The notes beneath the pieces are model-generated. The model saw only the letters and a list, made by a program, of their open reading frames with translations, made no database searches and was not told the origin of the DNA. 48,172 nucleotides of DNA from Actinomycetota bacterium (GTDB lineage Bacteria > Actinomycetota > Actinomycetes > Nanopelagicales > Nanopelagicaceae), in contig RGZI01000005.1 in NCBI GenBank assembly GCA_010031635.1, positions 1 through 48,172 of the forward strand, read 5' to 3'. Of the stretch, positions 18,736-29,331 are shown in pieces. The position numbers and the translations under genes were made by a program. Position 1 is the stretch's first letter. Each line of letters opens with the position of its first letter.

Positions 18736-19908
18736 GTGAAAGCCACCGAAACTTTGCTCGCAGGTCGCACTTCTGGGCAACGCCGGGTGGCCTTGCTTTC
18801 AACAATTATTGTGCTGATCTCAGCAGTTTCATGGGGTTCCTTTTCATTAGCATCAGCGAGCATCAAACGTGTGGATGTATTTAAAGGACGCGTAGAACGT
18901 CCAGATCGCCTTGCGGGGTCGGCGATAAATTACTTGATAGTTGGTTCAGATACCCGAGTCGGGTTGACCAAGGCCGAGATTAAAGAGTTAAGAGTTGGTT
19001 CAACTGCAGTAGCTGCTGGCAAACGTGCCGACACCATGATTTTGGTGCACATAAGTAAATCGCGAGACCGCGCAACAATTATTTCAATACCGAGAGATAC
19101 TTACGCAACTGTTCCAGAATGGACTGACAGCACCGGAAAAATCCACCCGCCAAGCCATTCCAAGATTAATGAGACTTTTGGAAAAGGCGATGCAAAATTA
19201 CTAGTACAGACTTTAGAGGGAATGACAAACTTACGTGTTGATCATTACGTTGAAGTAAGTTTTCTGGGATTTAAAAATATGGTTGACGCACTTGGTGGTG
19301 TAACAATTTGTAATAAAAGAGATATTAATGATCCAAAGAGTTATTTAGTTCTTAAGGCCGGCCTCCATAAATTAAATGGAATCGATTCGCTTAAATATGT
19401 TCGAACTAGGTACTTTGATGGAATGGGTGATTTAGGGCGCATGCAAAGACAGCAGCAATTTGTAAGTGCAATGATTAGAACTGCTGCAAGTAAAAGCACG
19501 TTACTAAATCCAGTAAAAGTAGTTAAATTTGTAAATGCTGGGCTTGCCTCTGTTGTTACCGATCCTGATTTAACGCAAGATGATTTGATCGTGCTTGCCG
19601 AACAGTTGCGTGGCATCTCCACCAAAAAGGTACGAACTTTGACAGTGCCACTTTCAAATACTTTCTATAACAGCCACGGAGTCCGCGGTTCTGTTCTCTG
19701 GGATAAAAAATTAGCTCCCGCACTTTGGGAAACATTAATAAAAGATGAAGATTTGGTTAAGGAAGTAGCAGCAACTCCGTCAGAAAGTGCAGCACCCACT
19801 GATAGTTCTAAGAGTTCTGCTGCTCCAAGCACAAAGCCAAGTACAGAGATCATTGATCCCTTTAAAACTCGTACAGCAGAAGCAGATACTTGCGGCTCGC
19901 TCCGTTAA
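18736..19908 (+). CDS. LytR-CpsA-Psr (LCP) family ligase
   Basis: INYLIVGSDTR, RADTMILVHISKSRDRATIISIPRDTYATVP, HSKINETFGKG, YVRTRYFDGMGDLGRMQRQQQF. GTG start 7 nt after TAGGCT. Confidence 0.92.
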   Translation: MKATETLLAGRTSGQRRVALLSTIIVLISAVSWGSFSLASASIKRVDVFKGRVERPDRLAGSAINYLIVGSDTRVGLTKAEIKELRVGSTAVAAGKRADTMILVHISKSRDRATIISIPRDTYATVPEWTDSTGKIHPPSHSKINETFGKGDAKLLVQTLEGMTNLRVDHYVEVSFLGFKNMVDALGGVTICNKRDINDPKSYLVLKAGLHKLNGIDSLKYVRTRYFDGMGDLGRMQRQQQFVSAMIRTAASKSTLLNPVKVVKFVNAGLASVVTDPDLTQDDLIVLAEQLRGISTKKVRTLTVPLSNTFYNSHGVRGSVLWDKKLAPALWETLIKDEDLVKEVAATPSESAAPTDSSKSSAAPSTKPSTEIIDPFKTRTAEADTCGSLR

Positions 19909-19927
19909 TTCTGGGCGAATCATGCGC

Positions 19928-19933
19928 TAATCT
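19928..19933 (+). promoter_or_regulatory. Putative leaderless -10 of the UDP-glucose dehydrogenase gene
   Basis: TAATCT followed by 6 nt, then GTG at 19940. Confidence 0.6.
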
Positions 19934-19939
19934 TGAAGG

Positions 19940-21256
19940 GTGCCTGAAACTTTGAAAATCTCGGTAATTGGTACCGGCTATTTAGGTGCAACACACGCGG
20001 CCTGTATGTCAAAACTTGGATATACCGTTGTTGGTGTTGACTCTGATGGTGCAAAAATTTCAGCACTTCAAAAAGGTCAACTACCTTTTTATGAGCCAGG
20101 GCTGGCAGAGTTATTGATTGAACAGTTAGCAACTGGTCGTTTAACTTTCACAACATCTTTTGAAGCAGCACAAGATGCAGATATCCACTTCTTATGTGTC
20201 GGTACACCGCAAAAAGCTGGAAGTAACGCTGCCGATCTCACCTATGTAAATGGCGCATTTGATCAACTGCTGCCACATTTAAAAGTTGGCTCCCTGGTTG
20301 CTGGAAAATCTACAGTTCCAGTTGGAACCGCAGATTTGCTCGCCGCTAAATTGGATGCACAAGCCCCACACTCTGATTTGGCATGGAATCCGGAATTTCT
20401 TCGCGAGGGTTTTGCGATTGAAGATACTCTTGAGCCAAATCGTTTGGTTGTTGGCGTTCGTAAACCTGAAGCGGAAAAATTACTTGCCGAGTTATATGCA
20501 CCTCTTATTGCCGCTGGTGTTCCGTGGATATCTTCTGATTTACGTACCGCCGAACTCGTCAAAGTTGCGGCAAATTCATTCTTAGCCACAAAGATTTCAT
20601 TTATAAATGCAATGGCCGAAATTTGTGAAGCGGCTGGTGGTGATGTCACTGTTCTTGCTAAAGCAATTGGATATGACCCACGAATTGGAAGCCGTTTTCT
20701 TCAAGCTGGAATTGGTTTTGGAGGTGGTTGCCTTCCTAAAGATATTAGAGCATTTATGGCGCGTGCTGAAGAAATCGGAGCAAACCAAGCAGTTGAATTT
20801 TTACGTGAAATAGATTCGATAAATCTCCGTGCACGTACCCGGATGGTTGATGTAGTTAGCTCTGAATTGAGTCAAGGATTAAATGGTGCCCGAATTGCAG
20901 TTTTAGGTGCAGCGTTTAAACCAGATAGTGATGATGTACGTGACTCCCCAGCACTCGATATCGCCGCCTCCCTACTTGCAAAAGGTGCCAGTGTTGTAGT
21001 TCATGATCCAAAAGCGATTGACAATGCTCGTTTACGTTTTCCCAACTTAGAGTTCGCTACTGATATCAAGAGTGCTCTTACTGATGCAGATATAACTTTG
21101 CACTTGACTGAATGGAAGATTTATCGTGAACTTGATCCAGTTGAAATAAAAAAGTGGGTAAAGAGTGCAAAGATGATTGATGGTAGAAATGCTTTAGATA
21201 GCGATAAATACTTACTGGCCGGATGGCGCTTCCGGGCTTTGGGACGCAATCTTTAA
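19940..21256 (+). CDS. UDP-glucose/GDP-mannose dehydrogenase family protein
   Basis: [45 protein letters not shown] catalytic Cys motif. Confidence 0.92.
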   Translation: MPETLKISVIGTGYLGATHAACMSKLGYTVVGVDSDGAKISALQKGQLPFYEPGLAELLIEQLATGRLTFTTSFEAAQDADIHFLCVGTPQKAGSNAADLTYVNGAFDQLLPHLKVGSLVAGKSTVPVGTADLLAAKLDAQAPHSDLAWNPEFLREGFAIEDTLEPNRLVVGVRKPEAEKLLAELYAPLIAAGVPWISSDLRTAELVKVAANSFLATKISFINAMAEICEAAGGDVTVLAKAIGYDPRIGSRFLQAGIGFGGGCLPKDIRAFMARAEEIGANQAVEFLREIDSINLRARTRMVDVVSSELSQGLNGARIAVLGAAFKPDSDDVRDSPALDIAASLLAKGASVVVHDPKAIDNARLRFPNLEFATDIKSALTDADITLHLTEWKIYRELDPVEIKKWVKSAKMIDGRNALDSDKYLLAGWRFRALGRNL

Positions 21257-21739
21257 GGCTTTTGCTTTTATTTTTACATTTTCATTTAATTTAACCATCT
21301 GATTTTCTACTGCTTTAACCAAATCTGGATTGCCAACGCTCAACATTCTTACCGCCAATAATCCAGCATTTTTTGCATTACCAATTCCAACAGTTGCCAC
21401 AGGTATTCCGGCAGGCATCTGCGCAATTGATAATAAGGAGTCAATACCTTCCAACGCTTTAAGCATGATTGGTACGCCAATTACCGGTAGTGCGCTAATT
21501 GATGCGAGCATTCCTGGAAGATGTGCGGCGCCACCTGCTCCAGCAATAATTATTTTGATTCCCCGACTTGCCGCACTTTTTCCATAAGCCATCATCTCTT
21601 CTGGCATCCGGTGTGCAGAAAGTAACTCAACTTCGTAAGCAATTTTGAACTCGGCGAGTGTTAATGCGGCTGCTTCCATTATTGGCCAATCAGAATCTGA
21701 GCCCATCACAATTGCAACTTCTGGATTTAGATTACTCAT
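21212..21739 (-). CDS. purE: 5-(carboxyamino)imidazole ribonucleotide mutase
   Basis: [47 protein letters not shown]. Confidence 0.94.
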   Translation of the reverse strand: MSNLNPEVAIVMGSDSDWPIMEAAALTLAEFKIAYEVELLSAHRMPEEMMAYGKSAASRGIKIIIAGAGGAAHLPGMLASISALPVIGVPIMLKALEGIDSLLSIAQMPAGIPVATVGIGNAKNAGLLAVRMLSVGNPDLVKAVENQMVKLNENVKIKAKALKIASQSPEAPSGQ

Positions 21740-21760
21740 TAAGGCTCCTCTTATTCATTC

Positions 21761-22873
21761 TTATTCATCTACAACTCCACTTATGTAATCGATTGCATGC
21801 GCTGCTCGACTACGTAATTCTGCCAAATCATCTCCAACAACAGTTGCATGGCCAACTTTACGACCAGGTCGTACCTCTTTGCCATAAATGTGAATTTTGA
21901 GTTCAGGATCACGTGCAAAGAGATGCAAATAAGGTCGATATAGATCTGAATTCTCGGTACCCAAAATATTTGCCATAACCGCCCAATTAGCGGTCATTTT
22001 TGTTTCACCCAGAGGTAAATCTAAAACTGCGCGCAGATGTTGTTCAAATTGGCTAGTGACTGAACCTTCGATACTCCAATGACCTGAATTATGTGGTCTT
22101 AGCGCAATTTCGTTAACAATTAATTTATCTCCAACTTGAAAAAGTTCGACCGCCATTACTCCAACTAATTTAATTGTCATTGCGATATCACTCGCAATTT
22201 TTTGGGCAAGATTTGCAACTTCTTCAGAGAGATTGGGTGCCGGAGTTATTGTTTCGATACAAATTCCATCGCGTTGAATCGTCTCACTCACTGCCCAAGT
22301 GGCTACTTGATTATGAGGGGAACGCGCAATCAAAATCGCAAGTTCCCGATCAAATGGAACTACCTCTTCATAGAGTGCTTTGCCCCATTCAGCGATAACT
22401 TTTTTAGCAGAATCTTGATCTTCTACTAATTGCACTCCGCGACCGTCATATCCCCCAGTAATTGATTTTAGAATTGCCGGAAACGCCGGAATAGCAGCGG
22501 CGCTATCTATAACTTGCCATTTCGGACAAGGAATCTGGTTTTCTGTAAAAACTTTTCGCATATGTGCTTTGTCCTGGGCCACAAGGAGTGAGTTAGAACT
22601 TGGTCTAATCACAAAACCTTCAGCTTCCAGAGCCCGTAGATGTCCATTTGGAACTAATTCATGTTCGAAAGTTAAAAAATCACATGTTTTAGCAAAGTTT
22701 CGCAGCACTTCTAAATCTCGGTAATCGCCAATCTCTACTTTTGCAATCTTTGCCGCGCTATCAGATATATCTGCTGCCAAAATCTTCAGATTGATTCCAA
22801 GAGCGATCGCTGGAGCCAAGGACATCTGCGCAAGTTGACCCGCCCCAATCATTCCGACCGTTGGCGCGCTCAT
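21761..22873 (-). CDS. purK: 5-(carboxyamino)imidazole ribonucleotide synthase
   Basis: TVGMIGAGQLAQMSLAPAIALG, VNEIALRPHNSGHWSIEGSVTSQFEQHLRA. Adjacent to purE. Confidence 0.94.
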   Translation of the reverse strand: MSAPTVGMIGAGQLAQMSLAPAIALGINLKILAADISDSAAKIAKVEIGDYRDLEVLRNFAKTCDFLTFEHELVPNGHLRALEAEGFVIRPSSNSLLVAQDKAHMRKVFTENQIPCPKWQVIDSAAAIPAFPAILKSITGGYDGRGVQLVEDQDSAKKVIAEWGKALYEEVVPFDRELAILIARSPHNQVATWAVSETIQRDGICIETITPAPNLSEEVANLAQKIASDIAMTIKLVGVMAVELFQVGDKLIVNEIALRPHNSGHWSIEGSVTSQFEQHLRAVLDLPLGETKMTANWAVMANILGTENSDLYRPYLHLFARDPELKIHIYGKEVRPGRKVGHATVVGDDLAELRSRAAHAIDYISGVVDE

Positions 22874-22880
22874 AGTTGTA

Positions 22881-22886
22881 ATCCTA
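22881..22886 (-). promoter_or_regulatory. Putative leaderless -10 of purK
   Basis: TAGGAT followed by 7 nt, then ATG at 22873. Confidence 0.6.
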
Positions 22887-22894
22887 CTTGAAGA

Positions 22895-23686
22895 TTACTG
22901 GATGGCTCGAAGATGAGTTATGTCAGCAGAAACGATAGTTTCACCGCTGGAAATCAGCAATCCACCATTTTCTGCAATACCAGTGGCAGTACTTTCTTTT
23001 GTATCTCCATTTTGAAAATCCAATTTAATCTCTTTTCCGAGAGTCGCTGATAACTTTGAATATTTTTTGAGAATTTCAACATTATCGTGAGCTAGGTTCC
23101 AGGCATCGAATTCACTTCTAACCTCTTGCAGCAAATAGGCAATCAATTGTTCGCGGGCATTTATCGCATCTTCTTCACATTCCAAAAGTAATGAGGTTGC
23201 AGTCGGGACCGGAAGTTCATCAATATTTTGTAAAACATTTATTCCAATTCCAATAACAACACAATCTTCAACCTGCTCTGCGATGATCCCGCCAACTTTG
23301 AAATCTCCAATCAAAATATCATTTGGCCATTTCAATACTGGCGCTAATCCACAGTATTTTGAAATTGCATTTGCAGCCGCAACACCAGCAATTAATGGGA
23401 TCCATCCTTGATCTGCTGAATTTCGGATTGGATATAGGACTGTAGAAAGTAGGAGTGCAACTTGGGGTGGAGTTTCAAATGTACGTGTTAACCGTCCGCG
23501 TCCAGCGCTTTGGTGATCGGCAATAAAAACAGTACCTGCAGGTATTTTTTCGGTCTTTAACACTTCGACCAATTTGATCTGAGTTGAGGGAATACTCTCA
23601 AAGAGGCTTACTCGCCAGTAACTATCACCAAGTAGTGAGATGATTTGTTCCTGATTTAATGGCGCTCGCTGCCAGTTGCTAATCAT
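22895..23686 (-). CDS. birA: Biotin--[acetyl-CoA-carboxylase] ligase, no N-terminal HTH
   Basis: [47 protein letters not shown] at 23686 is 7 nt after TACCGT. Confidence 0.9.
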   Translation of the reverse strand: MISNWQRAPLNQEQIISLLGDSYWRVSLFESIPSTQIKLVEVLKTEKIPAGTVFIADHQSAGRGRLTRTFETPPQVALLLSTVLYPIRNSADQGWIPLIAGVAAANAISKYCGLAPVLKWPNDILIGDFKVGGIIAEQVEDCVVIGIGINVLQNIDELPVPTATSLLLECEEDAINAREQLIAYLLQEVRSEFDAWNLAHDNVEILKKYSKLSATLGKEIKLDFQNGDTKESTATGIAENGGLLISSGETIVSADITHLRAIQ

Positions 23687-23692
23687 GAGAGG

Positions 23693-23699
23693 TACGGTA
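23693..23699. promoter_or_regulatory. Interlocked -10 elements of birA (minus) and acyl-CoA carboxylase beta (plus)
   Basis: TACGGTA: plus TACGGT (23693-23698), 6 nt to ATG 23705. Minus TACCGT (23694-23699), 7 nt to ATG 23686. Confidence 0.7.
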
Positions 23700-23704
23700 C
23701 GGGT

Positions 23705-25276
23705 ATGAGCGGTGACATTCACACAACTGCAGGAAAACTCGATGATTTACAGGCACGAATCAATGCAGCCACACATGCTGGTTCTGAACGCGCAATTGAG
23801 AAACAACATGCCAAAGGCAAAATGACCGCACGTGAGCGGATCGCTGCCTTAGTGGATGTTGATTCATTTACCGAGTTTGATGAATTAGCCCGTCATCGCA
23901 GTGTCAACTTCGATATGCCACAAAATCGGCCATATGGTGATGGTGTAGTTACCGGTATCGCCACAGTAGATGGAAGACCAATCGCACTCTTCTCGCAAGA
24001 TTTCACTGTGATGGGTGGAAGTCTTGGTGAAGTTTTTGGTGAAAAAATTGTAAAAGTAATGGATTTTGCATTGCGAACTGGCGTTCCACTTATTGGAATC
24101 AATGATTCGGGTGGAGCCAGAATCCAAGAAGGGGTGGTTTCACTTGGTCGCTATGGTGAAATTTTCCGACGCAATGCCCGTTCTTCTGGAGTAATACCGC
24201 AAATTTCATTAATTCTTGGACCATGCGCGGGTGGTGCGGTTTATTCGCCAGCAATGACAGATTTCACAATTATGGTTGATCAAACTTCACATATGTTCAT
24301 CACTGGACCTGAAGTAATTAAAACGGTCACAGGAGAAGAAGTTGAGATGGAAGAACTTGGGGGCGCACTCACTCATAATTCAAGAACTGGAAATTCTCAC
24401 TACTTGGCCGCTAATGAATTAGATGCAATTGATTATGTAAAAACCTTGTTGTCTTACTTGCCAAGCAATAACACTGACAAGCCTCCAGTATTCCCAGTTA
24501 GCAGTTCAGATTCTTTGCACTCAAGTGATGTTGCGCTAAATACTTTGATACCTGATGCACCTAACCAGCCTTATGACATGCATCAAGTTATAAAAGCTTT
24601 ACTTGATGATTCTGAATTTTTAGAAGTTCAAGAACTTTTTGCGCCAAACATAATTATTGGATTTGGAAGAATTGAAGGACGCTCTGTTGGTGTTGTTGCT
24701 AATCAGCCCATGCAACTGGCAGGAACTTTAGATATTAACGCGAGTGAAAAGGCGGCAAGGTTTGTTAGGACTTGTGATGCGTTTGGTGTCCAGATATTAA
24801 CTTTGGTTGATGTGCCTGGATTTTTGCCTGGTACCGATCAAGAATGGAATGGAATTATTAGACGTGGCGCTAAATTGCTCTACGCCTATGGAGAAGCATC
24901 AGTTCCAATGGTCACTTTGATTACGCGAAAAGCATATGGCGGCGCATATGACGTGATGGGATCTAAACATTTAGGTGCTGATATCAACTTCGCTTGGCCT
25001 ACTGCGCAGATTGCTGTGATGGGTGCCCAAGGCGCAATAAATATTTTGTATCGAAAAGAGCTCACAGACTCTAATAACTCTGAAGAGTTACGTAAAAAAC
25101 TAATAACAGAGTATGACGACACACTTGCTAATCCTTATCTTGCGGCAGAGCGTGGCTTCATTGATGCTGTTATTGAACCGCAGCAAAGTCGAATTCTGAT
25201 CACACGAGCGTTCCGTGCACTACAAAACAAAAAAGATGTGCTTCCTTATCGTAAGCATGGAAATATCCCACTCTAA
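23705..25276 (+). CDS. Acyl-CoA (propionyl-CoA type) carboxylase beta subunit
   Basis: [61 protein letters not shown], typical AccD5/PccB. Confidence 0.93.
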   Translation: MSGDIHTTAGKLDDLQARINAATHAGSERAIEKQHAKGKMTARERIAALVDVDSFTEFDELARHRSVNFDMPQNRPYGDGVVTGIATVDGRPIALFSQDFTVMGGSLGEVFGEKIVKVMDFALRTGVPLIGINDSGGARIQEGVVSLGRYGEIFRRNARSSGVIPQISLILGPCAGGAVYSPAMTDFTIMVDQTSHMFITGPEVIKTVTGEEVEMEELGGALTHNSRTGNSHYLAANELDAIDYVKTLLSYLPSNNTDKPPVFPVSSSDSLHSSDVALNTLIPDAPNQPYDMHQVIKALLDDSEFLEVQELFAPNIIIGFGRIEGRSVGVVANQPMQLAGTLDINASEKAARFVRTCDAFGVQILTLVDVPGFLPGTDQEWNGIIRRGAKLLYAYGEASVPMVTLITRKAYGGAYDVMGSKHLGADINFAWPTAQIAVMGAQGAINILYRKELTDSNNSEELRKKLITEYDDTLANPYLAAERGFIDAVIEPQQSRILITRAFRALQNKKDVLPYRKHGNIPL

Positions 25277-25410
25277 TGGGCACTATAAAGATTATTAAGG
25301 GTGAGGCAACTGTTGAAGAAATTGCTGCTATCGAAAAGGCATTATCCCAACGGCAATCTCAACTTATCAATAATAGTAATTACGGAAAAACGGAAATAAT
25401 TCGTGACTAA
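25276..25410 (+). CDS. Acyl-CoA carboxylase epsilon subunit-like small protein (44 aa, not in ORF track)
   Basis: Manual translation: [44 protein letters not shown]. Start overlaps the beta-subunit stop (TAATG) and the end overlaps maf. The IKGEATVEEIAAIEKAL pattern matches AccE. Confidence 0.75.
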   Translation: MGTIKIIKGEATVEEIAAIEKALSQRQSQLINNSNYGKTEIIRD

Positions 25411-26014
25411 AGTAATACTCGCATCTGCTTCCCCTGCTCGCTTACAATTATTGAAAAGCGCGGGAATCTTTGCTGAAGTGAAAATAAGTGGAGTCGATGA
25501 GGAGTTGCCAGAATTTTTAAATTTGCCGCCGATGCAAATGGTTGTCGCGTTAGCAAAAGCCAAAGCACAAGCAGTTGCCTCAGAGTTCAATGGTGACCAA
25601 TTAATAATTGGCGCTGATTCAACACTTGAATTTGAAGGGAAAAATATTGGGAAACCAGCAACTCCCGATAAGGCTTTTTCACTATGGCACTCCTACCGAA
25701 ATAAAAGTGGGGTTTTATATACTGGACAAGTTGTAATTGATGCTTCAAATGGAGCCACAGTAGAAAGAGTCTCATCAACTAAAATTACTTTCGCAAATAT
25801 TAGCGATGAAGAGATTAGTGCCTACATCAAAACTGGGGAACCTCTTCAAGTCGCTGGCGGTGCAACGCTGGATGGAATTGGATCTGCATTTATTTCTCGA
25901 ATTGAAGGGGATGCAACAGGTGTAATTGGATTAAGCATGCCCCACCTTTTTGAGATGGTGACCTCCCTTGGACACTCTTGGCACAAGTTACGCCAGATAG
26001 GATCTGCAATATGA
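25403..26014 (+). CDS. maf: Maf-like nucleoside triphosphate pyrophosphatase
   Basis: [38 protein letters not shown] start inside the end of the AccE-like ORF. Confidence 0.92.
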   Translation: MTKVILASASPARLQLLKSAGIFAEVKISGVDEELPEFLNLPPMQMVVALAKAKAQAVASEFNGDQLIIGADSTLEFEGKNIGKPATPDKAFSLWHSYRNKSGVLYTGQVVIDASNGATVERVSSTKITFANISDEEISAYIKTGEPLQVAGGATLDGIGSAFISRIEGDATGVIGLSMPHLFEMVTSLGHSWHKLRQIGSAI

Positions 26015-27717
26015 AGAGTGTGTTAATAGCCAATCGCGGTGAAATTGCGATTCGTATTGCGAGAGCAGCCCGTGACCACGGAATCAAATCCATCGCGATT
26101 TACGCTGATGGTGACCGTAACGCGCTGCATGTAAAAGCCTGCGACGAGGCTTATGCACTTGGTGGAGTAACGGCAACAGAATCTTATTTAAATATCGAAA
26201 AAATAATCTCAGTCGCCAAAAAAAGTGGTGCTGAAGCAATTCATCCTGGCTATGGATTTCTTTCTGAAAATGCAAAATTTGCCCAAGCGGTAATCGATGC
26301 GGGTTTGGTTTGGATTGGCCCTCCTCCTGCTGCGATTGCGGCTTTAGGAGATAAAGTTTCAGCCCGAAAAATCGCAGCACAAGTTGGAGCCCCACTTGTT
26401 GCGGGAACTGCAGATCCGGTTGCCAGCAGCAAAGAAGTTTTAGCTTTTGCTAAAGAGTTTGGACTTCCTGTTGCCATCAAAGCTGCTCATGGTGGTGGTG
26501 GACGTGGCTTAAAAGTTGCATTCACAATGGAGGAGATTCCAGAACTTTTTGATTCAGCAGTTCGTGAAGCAGTTTCTGCATTTGGTCGCGGTGAATGTTT
26601 TGTTGAAAGGTATTTAGACCGTCCGCGTCACGTTGAAACTCAAGTTCTGGCAGATACTCATGGAAATGTAGTAGTTGTATCAACGCGCGACTGCTCTTTG
26701 CAACGCCGTCACCAAAAATTGGTCGAAGAAGCTCCTGCTCCATTTCTTTCTCAAGCTCAAGTTGATGAGTTGTATCGTTCAAGTAAAGAAATCATTCGTG
26801 CTGCTGGTTATGTCGGAGCTGGAACTTGTGAGTTTCTAGTCGGAGTTGATGGAACTATCTCTTTTCTCGAAGTTAATACTCGTTTACAAGTAGAGCATCC
26901 GGTCAGCGAAGAGGTTTCTGGTCTTGATTTGGTAAGAGAACAGTTCAGAATTGCCGATGGCGAGAAGATAACCTCAATTGATCCGCAACTACGCGGCCAC
27001 TCCATTGAATTTCGAATCAATGGTGAAGATCCTGGGCGAAATTTCTTGCCCACTCCTGGTGTGATAACTGAATGGGAAGAACCTTCAGGTCCTGGAGTTC
27101 GCGTAGATGCTGGTTTCACCAAAGGTGATGTAATTGGTGGAAATTTTGACTCCTTGCTTGCAAAATTAATTGTTACTGGCGCAACACGAAAACAGGCATT
27201 GGAGCGAGCCCGTCGCGCGCTTGCTGAATTCAAAATTGAAGGAATTGCAACTGCTTTGCCTTTTCATCGTGCGGTAATAAATGACAAAGCCTTTATTAAT
27301 GAGCCTTTTGCGGTTTATACGGGATGGATTGAGAGTGAGTTTAACAATCAGATTCCACCATATGGAGCCAGCAGCGAAGCAAATGCAACTCCAGTTGTAG
27401 AAGAATTAGTTGTTGAAGTTAATGGTCACCGTTTTGAGGTTGGCGTTTTGAGTCCAATTCCTAAACGCAAACGGGCGCTCAGTGCTAGAACTGCTTTGCA
27501 AACCGGGGATTCTTTAACTAGTCCAATGCAAGGAACAGTTATAAAAATCGAAGTTACTGAAGGACAAAGTGTAGAAGAGGGTGATTTAATTGTGGTTTTA
27601 GAGGCGATGAAAATGGAACAGCCACTTAAAGCCCACAAGAGTGGAAAAATAAGTAACTTAAATATTTCCGTTGGAGATACCCTTGCCAGCGGAACTTTGC
27701 TTTGCAAAATTATTTAA
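26011..27717 (+). CDS. Acyl-CoA carboxylase alpha subunit (biotin carboxylase plus BCCP)
   Basis: [41 protein letters not shown] biotinylation site. ATGA overlap with maf. Confidence 0.94.
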   Translation: MKSVLIANRGEIAIRIARAARDHGIKSIAIYADGDRNALHVKACDEAYALGGVTATESYLNIEKIISVAKKSGAEAIHPGYGFLSENAKFAQAVIDAGLVWIGPPPAAIAALGDKVSARKIAAQVGAPLVAGTADPVASSKEVLAFAKEFGLPVAIKAAHGGGGRGLKVAFTMEEIPELFDSAVREAVSAFGRGECFVERYLDRPRHVETQVLADTHGNVVVVSTRDCSLQRRHQKLVEEAPAPFLSQAQVDELYRSSKEIIRAAGYVGAGTCEFLVGVDGTISFLEVNTRLQVEHPVSEEVSGLDLVREQFRIADGEKITSIDPQLRGHSIEFRINGEDPGRNFLPTPGVITEWEEPSGPGVRVDAGFTKGDVIGGNFDSLLAKLIVTGATRKQALERARRALAEFKIEGIATALPFHRAVINDKAFINEPFAVYTGWIESEFNNQIPPYGASSEANATPVVEELVVEVNGHRFEVGVLSPIPKRKRALSARTALQTGDSLTSPMQGTVIKIEVTEGQSVEEGDLIVVLEAMKMEQPLKAHKSGKISNLNISVGDTLASGTLLCKII

Positions 27718-29262
27718 CTACCAAATTTCGGTAGCTCGATAACTTCCCCATTCGCCTCGAAGCGCATTGGAAATTTCTCCAAGAGTTGCATTTGCAAGTA
27801 GTGCAACCTTCATTGGATAAAGCAAATTTAATTCACCCTTAGCTGCAGCGCTTAAATCAGCTAAAGCCTTGGTAATTTCATCCTGATTTCGTCCAGCACG
27901 CAATTTTGCCAACTTTGCACCTTGCTCTTTTGCAATCTCAGGATTTATTTCAAGGGGTAAATAAGTGCTTGCCTCTTCAACAAATGCATTTACACCGACA
28001 ATAACTCGATTACCTGATTCAATCTCTTGTGAGATTCGATATGCACTTTTTTCAATTTCACTTTTTTGGAATCCAGCTTCAATTCCTGCGACAGCACCAC
28101 CCATCTGGTCAATTTTTGCAATTAACTCTTTAGCGGATGTTGCAATCTCAGTTGTCATAGCCTCAATTACTGCGGATCCTGCAAGTGCATCAACTGTTGC
28201 AGCAACATCACTTTCATTCGCAATTACTTGCTGGGTACGCAGTGCAAGGCGCGCAGCTTTCTCAGTTGGTAATCCAAGTGCCTCATCAAATGAGTTTGTG
28301 TGTAGAGATTGCGTGCCGCCAAGAACTGCGGCTAAAGCCTGAAGTGCCACACGAACTAAATTTAATTCAGGTTGTTGAGCAGTTAATTGGACACCTGCGG
28401 TTTGAGTGTGAAAGCGAAGGTGCATCGCGCGCTCGGAAGTTACCCCAAATCGTTCTTTCATGATTTGAGCCCATAATTGGCGTGCCGCTCTAAATTTAGC
28501 AACCTCTTCTAGCACGGTAGTTCTTGATACAAAAAAGAAGCTCATCCGCGTTGCAACATCTTCAATAGATAATCCGCGCTCTTTTGCACAATCTAGATAA
28601 GCAATCGCATTTGCAAAAGTAAAAGCAATCTCTTGGACTGGATTAGCGCCGGCTTCGGCCATGTGATAGCCAGAAACTGAAATGCTATTCCACTTAGGTA
28701 ACTCTTTTGTACAGTATTCGAAAATATCAGTCGTTAAACGTAATGATTGTTTTGGCGGATAAATATAAGTTCCTCGAGAAATATATTCCTTTAACAAATC
28801 ATTTTGGATAGTTCCTTGCAATTGCTCGCTTTGAATTCCACGTTCTTCAGCAATAATCTGATACATCAGTAGTAAAATTGCTGCTGGCGCATTGATCGTC
28901 ATTGAAGTTGAAACTTTTTCAAGTGGGATATTGTCAAAAAGTTCACGCATATCTTCAAGTGAATCTATGGCAACCCCTACACGTCCAACTTCACCAAGTG
29001 ATTGTGGCGCATCGGAGTCATAACCCATCTGAGTTGGTAAATCAAAAGCTACTGATAATCCACCGGTACCTGCGGCTACTAGTTGTAGGTAGCGCTCATT
29101 AGATTCTTTTGCATTACCAAAACCTGCATACTGACGCATAGTCCAAGGTTTTTGTAAATACATTTGTTCATAAATGCCACGCGTAAATGGGTAAACGCCA
29201 GCTTTCTCACCATTTAAATAATCTGCATTTATTGGGAACCCAGACTCTGTGATATCTCGCAC
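27718..29262 (-). CDS. Methylmalonyl-CoA mutase family large (catalytic) subunit, no B12-binding domain
   Basis: RQYAGFGNAKESNERY, VAFDLPTQMGYDSD, SVSGYHMAEAGANPVQEIAF, LGGTQSLHTNSFDEALGLPTEKAARLALRTQQVI. GTG start 6 nt after TAGGAT. Confidence 0.92.
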   Translation of the reverse strand: MRDITESGFPINADYLNGEKAGVYPFTRGIYEQMYLQKPWTMRQYAGFGNAKESNERYLQLVAAGTGGLSVAFDLPTQMGYDSDAPQSLGEVGRVGVAIDSLEDMRELFDNIPLEKVSTSMTINAPAAILLLMYQIIAEERGIQSEQLQGTIQNDLLKEYISRGTYIYPPKQSLRLTTDIFEYCTKELPKWNSISVSGYHMAEAGANPVQEIAFTFANAIAYLDCAKERGLSIEDVATRMSFFFVSRTTVLEEVAKFRAARQLWAQIMKERFGVTSERAMHLRFHTQTAGVQLTAQQPELNLVRVALQALAAVLGGTQSLHTNSFDEALGLPTEKAARLALRTQQVIANESDVAATVDALAGSAVIEAMTTEIATSAKELIAKIDQMGGAVAGIEAGFQKSEIEKSAYRISQEIESGNRVIVGVNAFVEEASTYLPLEINPEIAKEQGAKLAKLRAGRNQDEITKALADLSAAAKGELNLLYPMKVALLANATLGEISNALRGEWGSYRATEIW

Positions 29263-29268
29263 AGGTTA

Positions 29269-29274
29269 ATCCTA
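29269..29274 (-). promoter_or_regulatory. Putative leaderless -10 of the mutase large subunit gene
   Basis: TAGGAT followed by 6 nt, then GTG at 29262. Confidence 0.6.
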
Positions 29275-29331
29275 CTCAATTCGGTGTGGCGGGTAATCGC
29301 ATAGGATTTATCTCTCTATTCTTTAGCATCT

